A DNA stretch of 14,436 bases from Bryobacterales bacterium (lineage in GTDB: Bacteria > Acidobacteriota > Terriglobia > Bryobacterales > Bryobacteraceae). The notes below the pieces were generated by a model that saw only the letters and a list, made by a program, of their open reading frames with translations, had not been told where the DNA came from and made no database searches. The DNA lies in assembly GCA_003132905.1 (NCBI GenBank), contig PKZC01000103.1:5853-20288 (forward strand), given 5' to 3'. The translations under genes and the position numbers were made by a program. How positions within the stretch are numbered: the first letter of the stretch is position 1; the number at the start of each line of letters is the position of its first letter. This document shows positions 1-5,723 of the stretch, one piece after another.

Positions 1-580
1 TCGGTGCGACGAGGAATCGATGCTGATAGCCGTTTCGGTTCACCAGAGATTCGCCTTCATAGTTAACGGCGTTTTCCGGTAAGCCGTGGCTGACGTAGCC
101 GACACCGACGTCATACGCACCGTACAGCGTGATGCCGTGCCAGGTGAGCGTGCAATCCGTGGTGGCGAACTCGTGGCCGCTCGTGCAGGGGTCGGGGGTG
201 CTTGAGTGGATCTGAATGTCGGCCGTGGCTTCCTGGCCAGCCGCCAAGCTGATTCCCGCGCGCGTTTCATCGGCGAATCCTTGTTTTGCCGCTCGAATTT
301 CGAGGCGCCCCGGAGGCAGGCCGGACGCCTGATAGTGCCCCCCGCCGTCGGTTGCGATCGTGCGCGTTGCACCTGTGTCGACGTTCTTGATTGTCACGGC
401 GACTTCGGGAAGGGTTGCGCCCGTTTTGTCCGTCACGACGCCGGAAAGGCTCGCTCCCGTTTGCGCCCACGCCGGGAACGCCGCCATCGCAAGCCACAAA
501 AGCAGCAATTGGGCGAGCGGCAGTGAGGCAGGTCTCGACGAGGCTGATGCATAGGCACAACATAGCTTGCGAGAAAGCAT
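1..580 (-). CDS. Outer-membrane porin with N-terminal carboxypeptidase-like regulatory domain (partial, 3' end outside window)
   Basis: The first 193 residues are visible and the gene continues past the left edge. Residues 1-39 form a signal peptide with a hydrophobic core (LAQLLLLWLAMAAF) and an AWA-Q cleavage site. Residues about 44-125 read as a CarboxypepD_reg/Cna-B-like beta-sandwich (SLSGVVTDKTGATLPEVAV, then GGHYQASGLPPGRLEI), a domain common at the front of acidobacterial outer-membrane receptors. From about residue 146 the sequence changes to a Gram-negative porin-type strand (TLYGAYDVGVGYVSHG, then NYEGESLVNRNG), so the body is probably a beta-barrel for passive solute uptake. Cys132 and Cys143 flank the junction and could form a disulphide. 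The ATG at 578-580 is chosen because AAGGA lies about nine bases upstream. The substrate cannot be told. A TonB-dependent receptor is the alternative, but the visible barrel start is porin-like and no plug motif is seen. Confidence 0.75.
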   Translation of the reverse strand, partial: MLSRKLCCAYASASSRPASLPLAQLLLLWLAMAAFPAWAQTGASLSGVVTDKTGATLPEVAVTIKNVDTGATRTIATDGGGHYQASGLPPGRLEIRAAKQGFADETRAGISLAAGQEATADIQIHSSTPDPCTSGHEFATTDCTLTWHGITLYGAYDVGVGYVSHGLPENAVNYEGESLVNRNGYQHRFLVAP

Positions 581-613
581 GGGAAATCGTCCTTTTTCAG
601 CGATGTTCGACTG

Positions 614-633
614 GTATACACGACATTGTATGC
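614..633 (-). promoter_or_regulatory. Candidate porin promoter -10 box inside an imperfect dyad
   Basis: On the minus strand the sequence GCATACA-ATGTCG-TGTATAC forms a 7-6-7 inverted repeat with one mismatch. It contains TACAAT (plus 625-630), a good sigma-70-type -10 box about 45 bases before the porin ATG. No convincing -35 hexamer is seen 16-18 bases upstream; the nearest is T-rich TTTTGG. A repressor or activator site overlapping the promoter is inferred from the dyad only. Confidence 0.35.
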
Positions 634-695
634 TAATCGAGTCACTACCAAAACACGTCTGGCCTGAATAGGGATGGAATGGTAGTGAACGGCGC

Positions 696-2018
696 TTAGA
701 AGCGGGCGGGCGGGGCGAAACGCTTGGCTAGCGCTTCGATTTCGCGAGAGGCGCGGACCTTATGTTCGCTCACGTAGAGTTCGTGGTTGCGCTCCACTTC
801 CGGGAGCTTGTAGACGTAATTGGCGGTTAGTCCAGCCGAGCGCTGCAACCCCGACGCAGACGTATCGCCCAGCCAGTTGATCCGCTCCAGGCGCGCGCCG
901 TTCTTCAGATGGAAGCGCGCCACAGGATCGAGAGGCTCGTCGTTGCCCTTGGCGCAAATGAGGTAATAGGCTGCCAACGGAAGCAACTGGCGCGGTAGCT
1001 CCACGCGCTGTACCGGATCGTCCATCCACTGCGGGCTATCCAGTTTCGCGATGGCTTCGGCAAAGGGCGCGAGCTTCGAGTTGTCCTGAAAAGACGTCGC
1101 CTTTTCGGCGAGCCACTTGCGAAAACCAGGAACCGGGGAAAGCGTTGCGAACTTCTTGATGCGCGGGAGCTCCTTGCTCAGATCCTCCACCACACGCTTA
1201 ATCAGGAAACTACCGAACGGCACACCGCGCAGACCCTCTTGGCAATTGGTGATGGAGTAAAAGATGGCCCACTCGGCCGATTCGGCGTCGAGGACGGGCG
1301 AATCCGGATCGAGCAGCGCCTGCACCGTGTCTGTGAGAACACGCGTGAGAGCCACTTCGATGAAGATTATCGGCTCATCGGGAAGGGCGGGATGGAAGAA
1401 CGCATAACAGCGGCGGTCCGCCTCAAGACGGCGGCGCAGATCGTGCCAGCCTTGGATCTGATGCACGGCTTCGTACTGGATCAGCTTTTCGAGAATAACG
1501 GCGGAGGTCCGCCAGTCAATACGGCGTAGAACGAGAAAGCCGCGATTGAACCAGGAGGTGAACAGGTGCGCCAAGTCGGCGGCGATGGGCTTTAAGCGGG
1601 TAGTATGGTCAGACTCCTGCAGCACCTGGCTCCGCATGTTCACCAGAATGCGCGTGCCTTCCGGCGCAAGATTCAGCCGGCGGAACAGTTCCTGGCGAGG
1701 CGGCTCAACCACTCTTTGCAGACGGGCGAGGTTATCGGGGGAGGGATTGCTGCGATAAGCGTCGCCGGCCCGTCCGACCTCTTCCGGATCCGGCGAAAAC
1801 TCACGGATCAGCAGTTCAAAAAAAGATCGCCGGCTACGCTCATCCAGTGCCTGATAGGAATCCAAGGCTTCGGCCGCCAGCCGGCTTCCGGAAACTTCGC
1901 CGCGCTCAGACACCAAACTGTGACACAGCTCAATGGTTTTTCTGGAAGTGCGGGTGGCTGTCCTGGGGACAGACCGGGTTGGCCGGGGCGCGAAGCCCAA
2001 GAGCTCTGCCAGTTTCAA
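696..2018 (-). CDS. Malonyl-CoA decarboxylase
   Basis: This enzyme decarboxylates malonyl-CoA to acetyl-CoA and CO2, either in malonate use or to control malonyl-CoA levels. It is a cytosolic protein of the MCD family: a helical N-terminal domain (about residues 25-190) followed by a GNAT-like catalytic domain. Numbered from the TTG at 2033, the hallmark stretches are FHPALPDEPIIFIEVALT (213-230), FYSITNCQEGLRGVPFG (258-274) and RFHLKNGARLERINWLGD (373-390). Ser260 and His375 sit where the family has its catalytic Ser/His pair. Length (440-445 residues) is normal and the frame is intact. No ATG is available: a TAA directly precedes the TTG at 2031-2033. The TTG at 2016-2018 is preferred because GGAG lies nine bases before it. 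There is no mat-type malonate operon beside it, so a stand-alone housekeeping role is likely. Confidence 0.9.
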   Translation of the reverse strand: MKLAELLGFAPRPTRSVPRTATRTSRKTIELCHSLVSERGEVSGSRLAAEALDSYQALDERSRRSFFELLIREFSPDPEEVGRAGDAYRSNPSPDNLARLQRVVEPPRQELFRRLNLAPEGTRILVNMRSQVLQESDHTTRLKPIAADLAHLFTSWFNRGFLVLRRIDWRTSAVILEKLIQYEAVHQIQGWHDLRRRLEADRRCYAFFHPALPDEPIIFIEVALTRVLTDTVQALLDPDSPVLDAESAEWAIFYSITNCQEGLRGVPFGSFLIKRVVEDLSKELPRIKKFATLSPVPGFRKWLAEKATSFQDNSKLAPFAEAIAKLDSPQWMDDPVQRVELPRQLLPLAAYYLICAKGNDEPLDPVARFHLKNGARLERINWLGDTSASGLQRSAGLTANYVYKLPEVERNHELYVSEHKVRASREIEALAKRFAPPARF

Positions 2019-2131
2019 GGGTGATGGCTCCAATTATCTATCGGCACAAAACTGTTGGCTGTTCATAGCGCCGGGAACCTTCATTGTAGCTTTGCGGGAT
2101 CGGCCGACGGCGGGAGAGCAACGGAAAATCG

Positions 2132-2185
2132 AGGAGAGCGTCTTACGCTAGGAGATCGTCTTACGCCAGGAGAGCGTCTTACAGT
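2132..2185 (+). repeat. Three tandem 18-bp repeats upstream of a small gene
   Basis: Three head-to-tail copies of an 18-base unit, consensus AGGAGAGCGTCTTACGCY, lie at 2132-2149, 2150-2167 and 2168-2185. Copy 2 differs from copy 1 at one internal base plus the last base, and copy 3 differs in its last three bases. Each copy starts with AGGAG, so the array offers three ribosome-binding-like motifs in front of the small gene at 2190. The unit length is a multiple of three. In the frame of the small gene it would read GERLTL, GDRLTP, GERLTV, but the only upstream start in that frame is a TTG at 2055 with no ribosome-binding site. The array lies between the divergently transcribed malonyl-CoA decarboxylase and the small gene. 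Confidence 0.85.
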
Positions 2186-2189
2186 TGTT

Positions 2190-2339
2190 ATGATCCGGAA
2201 ACTCAAATCAGGCCAATACCGGCTGTATTCGCGCAAGAAAGACGCGAAGACGGGACGCCGCAAAAACCTAGGGACGTTTTCCTCGCGGGATGCCGCGGAG
2301 CAGCACGAGCGCGAGGTGCAGTACTTCAAGCGGCATTAG
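2190..2339 (+). CDS. Small basic protein of 49 residues, possible Arm/AP2-like nucleic-acid-binding fold
   Basis: The ORF starts at the ATG at 2190 and ends at TAG 2337-2339. The protein opens MIRKLKSGQYRLYSRKKD, continues TGRRKNLGTFSSRDAAEQHE and ends VQYFKRH. It is very basic. The pattern of short strands (YRLYSR, KNLGTF) followed by a helix (SRDAAEQHEREVQYFK) resembles the three-strand-plus-helix Arm or AP2-like DNA-binding modules of integrases, but standing alone. From memory, similar stand-alone proteins of about 50 residues occur widely as conserved hypotheticals, which is why the ATG start is preferred over an in-frame TTG at 2055. The nearest AGGAG ends 17 bases before the ATG, longer than ideal. 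Its stop overlaps the convergent anti-sigma gene stop by four bases. No integrase or phage gene is adjacent. The function is not known. Confidence 0.65.
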   Translation: MIRKLKSGQYRLYSRKKDAKTGRRKNLGTFSSRDAAEQHEREVQYFKRH

Positions 2340-3094
2340 TTTGGGGCGACCAGGGGCACAACGATCAGCGGCATCGTGGTGGGTTGATCGACTCCGGCCT
2401 GGTTCTCGACGGTCACCGCGATGGCAGCGGCGGAGGCCATATCTACCGCCCCCGGCCGGACGTGCAAGGCGTTGCCGTCGTCCTGCGATTGGAATAAGCC
2501 TGCGGGAACGGGCTTAGCGCCCTTGCCTTTGCGGATGATCCACATCTCGTAGATCTTGTCGGATGGTGTGCGCGGCAGATTAGACGCTATCAGGACTACG
2601 CCGCGAGCGGGGTTCACAAAGACTTTGCCTTGCGGCGGGCGTGGCTGCGATCCACCGAAAGAAACCTCCGTGGTACGCGGACCCGACACGATGTCGAAGG
2701 CCTCGGTCAATTGAAGAAGCTGGGCGGTTTGAGTGCGCAGAGCTTGCTGAAGGCTAGCAGCTTGCTGCGAATACCCACGGCTTCTCACGGCAAAATATAC
2801 GGTGATGACTAACAGAGCGACCATCGCCAAAGCTGTGGCCAAAGCCGGCAGCCAGCGGAAACCGCGTTGTTCGGATCCAACCGAAGCCAGGATGCGCCGC
2901 CGAAGATCCCGGGATGGCTGCGCCGCGGGCGCCGATGCCCCGATCAGGCTCGCGGTTTCCAACGCGCGCTTTACGCCCGCCATGCAGACCTCGCATCCCC
3001 GGTTGAGGTGAGCGCGAATCTCTGCGCGCTCCGGATCTTCGGCGATGTCCAACGCATAAAGCTCATAATGCTCGCGGAGTTGTTCGCAGTTCAT
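2336..3094 (-). CDS. Membrane anti-sigma factor, RskA family with N-terminal zinc-binding motif
   Basis: The protein (252 residues) should hold the ECF sigma factor encoded just upstream in an inactive complex at the inner membrane and release it on signal. The N-terminus carries Cys3 and a His29-x4-Cys34-x2-Cys37 pattern, a ZAS-type zinc site with one residue more than the usual H-x3-C-x2-C. One transmembrane helix is at about 81-103 (WLPALATALAMVALLVITVY). A short coiled coil follows (108-132, SQQAASLQQALRTQTAQLLQ). The periplasmic RskA C-terminal domain (about 135-250) contains YEMWIIRKGKGAKPVPAGLF and a VTVENQAGVDQPT turn typical of that fold. The start ATG overlaps the sigma gene stop as ATGA (3091-3094), so translational coupling is likely. 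The 3' end overlaps the convergent 49-residue gene by four bases. The signal sensed is unknown. Confidence 0.87.
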   Translation of the reverse strand: MNCEQLREHYELYALDIAEDPERAEIRAHLNRGCEVCMAGVKRALETASLIGASAPAAQPSRDLRRRILASVGSEQRGFRWLPALATALAMVALLVITVYFAVRSRGYSQQAASLQQALRTQTAQLLQLTEAFDIVSGPRTTEVSFGGSQPRPPQGKVFVNPARGVVLIASNLPRTPSDKIYEMWIIRKGKGAKPVPAGLFQSQDDGNALHVRPGAVDMASAAAIAVTVENQAGVDQPTTMPLIVVPLVAPN

Positions 3095-3687
3095 CCCGAC
3101 ACCGCCACTCCGAGTTCATCGCGCAGGCTTTGCAGCGCCGTGCGCACCCAGGTTTTGATGGTGCCGAGGGGTTGTCCCATCTTGACCGCCATCTCCGATT
3201 GCGACAGTCCCTCGAAATACGCCAACTCCATCACGGTTCTGTAGTGTGGCGCCAACTTCTCCATGGCCGCTCTCACACGGCGCAGTTGATCCGAGATAAG
3301 AATTCCAGTTTCCATCTCGCAATAGAGCGGCGCATGATCGGCCTCATCCAACTCCACGGCATTCCGCTCGCGCCCGGCCGACGAACGCAGATAGTCGATG
3401 GCGCGATTGCGGGCGATGGCCAACAACCACGGCCCGATGGCGCCCTTTTCGGAATCGATGGAGCGAACGCGATTCCACACACGAAGAAAAGTCTCCTGAA
3501 CCAGATCTTCCGCAATCGCATTATCGCGAACCACGCGCAGGATCAGTGAATAGGCCAGACTGCCGTAACGATCGTACAGTTCGGCGAGAGCCTGCGGGTC
3601 GCGATGTTTCAGGCGCTCGATGAGTGAGTGGTCCTCAGGACCTCCGAATACCGCCAGTAGGAGCGGGAGAATCACGCCTGCACACAT
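3091..3687 (-). CDS. ECF-type RNA polymerase sigma factor (SigK-like)
   Basis: This is a two-domain sigma-70 family regulator. With the ATG at 3685-3687 it has 198 residues, normal for the class. Region 2 spans about 28-103 (LAELYDRYGSLAYSLILRVV, then AEDLVQETFLRVW and LLAIARNRAIDYLR). Region 4 spans about 134-190 (KLAPHYRTVMELAYFEGLSQ, then GTIKTWVRTALQSLRDEL, the helix-turn-helix that reads the -35 element). The frame stays open to a GTG at 3780 (31 extra residues), but neither start has a Shine-Dalgarno match and the extension does not look conserved, so the shorter form is preferred. Before region 2 the short form has a hydrophobic stretch (VILPLLLAVF), which is unusual for a soluble sigma factor and may mean the true start lies still further in. 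The gene lies 113 bases after the haemoglobin gene stop and overlaps the anti-sigma gene. Its regulon cannot be read from this window. Confidence 0.88.
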   Translation of the reverse strand: MCAGVILPLLLAVFGGPEDHSLIERLKHRDPQALAELYDRYGSLAYSLILRVVRDNAIAEDLVQETFLRVWNRVRSIDSEKGAIGPWLLAIARNRAIDYLRSSAGRERNAVELDEADHAPLYCEMETGILISDQLRRVRAAMEKLAPHYRTVMELAYFEGLSQSEMAVKMGQPLGTIKTWVRTALQSLRDELGVAVSG

Positions 3688-3799
3688 CGATGTATTGAGA
3701 TCATAGCTTGCTTCGACAAAATGGCGCGCGGATCGAAAGAAGGGTAGTTCGACCGATCCGGCGCGCCGGAGGGAAAACACCCAAGGAGCGGGACCAGGT

Positions 3800-4237
3800 C
3801 TATTTTTCTACAATGTCTTTCTTCATGGGACCCAGAACGCCGAGCAGCGCTTGCTTATCGCCGTCCTTCACCATGAACTTGTCGAGCGACGCCACCAGAT
3901 CCTGCACCAGGGCGTCAAAATCGGCGCTCGAAATCCCCATGCCCGCGTGGGCGGTCTTCATGTCCTTGCCCTTGTACTTGCAAGGTCCACCGGCCGCTTC
4001 GCAAATCTGGTCGACCAGGTTCTTTTTGAATTTGGCGAGCCGCGCCGGATCGGCCGCGGTGGCTTTGAAGAAGCTATTGATCCGGTCGTCAGCCGCAACG
4101 CGCCCAACGAAATCGTCCACTACGGCGGTGATGGCTTTCTTACCGCCCAGGCTTTTGTAAAGCGTGTCGTCGGCTCGCGACATGGGAGCGATCGCAAGCA
4201 GGCAGGTGAACGCCGCCAATAACGTGTGTTTCCGCAT
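3800..4237 (-). CDS. Exported group 1 truncated haemoglobin
   Basis: A signal peptide (RKHTLLAAFTCLLAIAPMSRA, cut before DDTLYK) precedes a trHbN-type globin, so the protein should act in the periplasm. Numbers count from the first of two ATGs (4243). The family core is LYKSLGGKKAITAVVDDFVG, then QICEAAGGPCKYKGKDMKTA and HAGMGIS. His99 in KTAHAGMG is the proximal haem ligand. By eye alignment to mycobacterial trHbN, the distal B10 Tyr is Val46 and the E11 Gln is Leu76, so the usual polar ligand-stabilising pair is absent. Cys81 and Cys88 are also present. The ATG at 4235-4237 (Met3) is chosen because AAGGGG is six bases before it; the first ATG abuts that motif directly. It is read in the same direction as the downstream ECF sigma gene. 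Oxygen, NO or haem handling is the family role; the precise ligand is unknown. Confidence 0.87.
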   Translation of the reverse strand: MRKHTLLAAFTCLLAIAPMSRADDTLYKSLGGKKAITAVVDDFVGRVAADDRINSFFKATAADPARLAKFKKNLVDQICEAAGGPCKYKGKDMKTAHAGMGISSADFDALVQDLVASLDKFMVKDGDKQALLGVLGPMKKDIVEK

Positions 4238-4320
4238 TTTCATCCCCTTGGCCGCGCCTGTAAGATCCTGAGCGCGTCCGATGATTAGTACGGAATCGGC
4301 GGGCGATTGGATTTGTCGGG

Positions 4321-4335
4321 GGGGGAATGGCCCCC
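4321..4335 (-). terminator. Possible weak hairpin between ppk2 and the haemoglobin gene
   Basis: GGGGG (4321-4325) and CCCCC (4331-4335) can pair around a five-base loop, within a longer run of eight G on the plus strand (4318-4325). On the minus strand it lies about 40 bases after the ppk2 stop and 84 bases before the haemoglobin start. No T run follows, so it is at best an imperfect intrinsic terminator, and it could equally be a chance G/C tract. Confidence 0.22.
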
Positions 4336-4372
4336 GTTGGCCGGCTTGCCTCAGGCGGACAGGGCGGCCTGC

Positions 4373-5398
4373 TTAAGCATGCGCATGATGCGCGGCGGCG
4401 TGCGCATGGGAATTTTCCCCGTGTTCGTAGATCGCCTTAGCAGACCCGATGATATGCGAATCAGGGGCAGTGACGACATCGGTGTCTTTGCCTCTATAGG
4501 GAATGGTGTGCAGCACATGCTTGATTGCATTAAGACGTGCGCGATTCTTGTCATCGGAACGTACTATCGTCCAGGGCGCATCCAGGGTGTCGGTGTAAAA
4601 AAGCATCGCTTCCTTGGCCTTGGTATAGGATTCCCACCGCCCCAGGGATTCTACATCCATCGGGCTGAGTTTCCACTGTTTCAGGGGATCTTGGGCCCTG
4701 CCGAGAAACCGCCGTAGCTGTTCTTCCCGACTGACGGAAAACCAGAACTTATACAATCGAATCCCGCTGCGGACCAACATACGCTCGAATTCGGGAGTCT
4801 GGCGCATGAATTCCAGATATTCATGCGGGCTGCAAAATCCCATGACATGCTCGACGCCCGCGCGGTTGTACCAGGACCGGTCAAAGAAGACGATTTCGCC
4901 TTTGGTGGGAAGCTCCTCGATGTAACGCTGGAAATACCACTGGCCCCGCTCGGTGTCCGAGGGTTTGGTGAGGGCCACCACCTTGGCGCCCCGAGGATTG
5001 AGGTTTTCCGTAAACCGTTGGATGGTTCCACCCTTGCCCGCGGCATCGCGTCCCTCAAAGATCAGCACGATGCGTTCGCCAACTTCCTTGGCCCACGCCT
5101 GCATTTTGACCAGTTCAATTTGCAGCAGTTCAATTTCTTCCAGATACTCCGACTCCTTCATCTGCTTCGGATAGGGATAGTTGGAGCTTATGATGTCCCT
5201 CTTGCTCTTCGCTTGCTTCACCTTGGCAACCAGTTCTTTGGGAATGCTGCTTCGCACCTGCTCATCAATCAGCGCGACCATAGGAAAAGTCCCCGCGAGC
5301 GCTTTGGCGGAGCTTTTCTTCTCCTTCAATCTCTTCTTTAGTTTCTTTTTCTCGGTTTTGTTGAGATCGTCGCCACTGTGCCCGTCGTAAACCCGCAC
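4373..5398 (-). CDS. ppk2: Polyphosphate kinase 2 (PPK2, class I-like)
   Basis: PPK2 transfers phosphate from inorganic polyphosphate to nucleoside diphosphates, regenerating NTPs, and is cytosolic. The P-loop kinase core shows Walker A GRDAAGKG (116-123), a Walker B/active-site stretch FFDRSWYNRAGVE (171-183), the lid region (about 222-245, SREEQLRRFLGRAQDPLKQW), KLSPMD (243-248) and RSDDKNRARLN (280-290), matching the one-domain class I family. Residues 17-29 are a Lys/Arg-rich helix, and the C-terminus is His/Ala-rich (SHAHAAAHHAHA), a low-complexity tail. The GTG at 5396-5398 is only the first start codon in this frame. It has no ribosome-binding site, and the frame stays open far upstream, so the true 5' end is probably the frame-disrupted extension at 5399-5607. 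The gene lies downstream of glnII on the same strand and may share its transcript. Confidence 0.9.
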   Translation of the reverse strand: MRVYDGHSGDDLNKTEKKKLKKRLKEKKSSAKALAGTFPMVALIDEQVRSSIPKELVAKVKQAKSKRDIISSNYPYPKQMKESEYLEEIELLQIELVKMQAWAKEVGERIVLIFEGRDAAGKGGTIQRFTENLNPRGAKVVALTKPSDTERGQWYFQRYIEELPTKGEIVFFDRSWYNRAGVEHVMGFCSPHEYLEFMRQTPEFERMLVRSGIRLYKFWFSVSREEQLRRFLGRAQDPLKQWKLSPMDVESLGRWESYTKAKEAMLFYTDTLDAPWTIVRSDDKNRARLNAIKHVLHTIPYRGKDTDVVTAPDSHIIGSAKAIYEHGENSHAHAAAHHAHA

Positions 5399-5607
5399 TC
5401 GCTTTCGGGCTGACTTCTCAAAAGTCTCGGGAGCCCCAGGCGATAGTTCGGCTCCAAGGTTACCGTGCGTCTCTTCGGGGAGGCCAAGGTCGTCGTTTAC
5501 CGGGGATTCATAGGATGTGGCAACCGCAAAACCATCGTGAGCCTCTTCAGTCTTTGCTTCTTCAGGATGAAGTTCAGCTTCGTTCAGCGGGGGGGCATAG
5601 GGGTCAT
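5399..5607 (-). other. Probable true N-terminal segment of ppk2, out of frame by one base at a seven-C tract
   Basis: On the minus strand AAGGAG is followed ten bases later by an ATG (5605-5607). From that ATG the reading is MTPMPPR and then a TGA. If the run of seven C (plus 5589-5595) is read with one more C, the frame becomes MTPMPPPLNEAELHPEEAKT, continues without a stop through an acidic stretch (EETHGNLGAELSPGAPE) and joins the PPK2 frame at SARKRVRVYDGHSG. The distance from this ATG to the GTG at 5398 is 209 bases, exactly one short of a multiple of three. The restored protein would carry about 70 extra residues, acidic and probably disordered, before the basic helix. A sequencing or assembly error in the homopolymer, a real mutation, or slippage-based on/off switching would all explain this. 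Confidence 0.7.
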
Positions 5608-5631
5608 AGTGAGTGCTCTCCTTAAGTATTC

Positions 5632-5665
5632 GGTTGGGGCAACGGAATCCCGCGCTGCCCCACCC
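5632..5665 (-). promoter_or_regulatory. Stem-loop in the glnII-ppk2 intergenic region
   Basis: On the minus strand GGGTGGGGCA (plus 5656-5665) can pair with TGCCCCAACC (plus 5632-5641), ten positions with one mismatch, around a 14-base loop. It lies about 58 bases after the glnII stop and ends about 9 bases before the AAGGAG of the inferred ppk2 start. No T run follows, so it is not a standard terminator. It could be an attenuator, a processing or stability element between two co-transcribed genes, or chance. Confidence 0.4.
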
Positions 5666-5723
5666 TTCGTCTAACGCGCTGTTACCAACCCATCTCTTGG
5701 CAGGAAGACGAACAAATGTTGGA

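Noticed and set aside
206..526. Plus-strand frames opposite the porin
   Set aside because: They are antisense to a gene with a signal peptide, domain order and ribosome-binding site. No motifs were found.
693..704. Short palindrome CGCTTAGAAGCG at the malonyl-CoA decarboxylase stop
   Set aside because: The loop would be only two bases, there is no T run, and the element is mostly coding. Not a credible terminator.
2055..2189. Upstream TTG start for the small basic protein, including the repeat hexapeptides
   Set aside because: No ribosome-binding site before the TTG, and the family-like sequence begins at MIRKLKSG. Kept only as an alternative.
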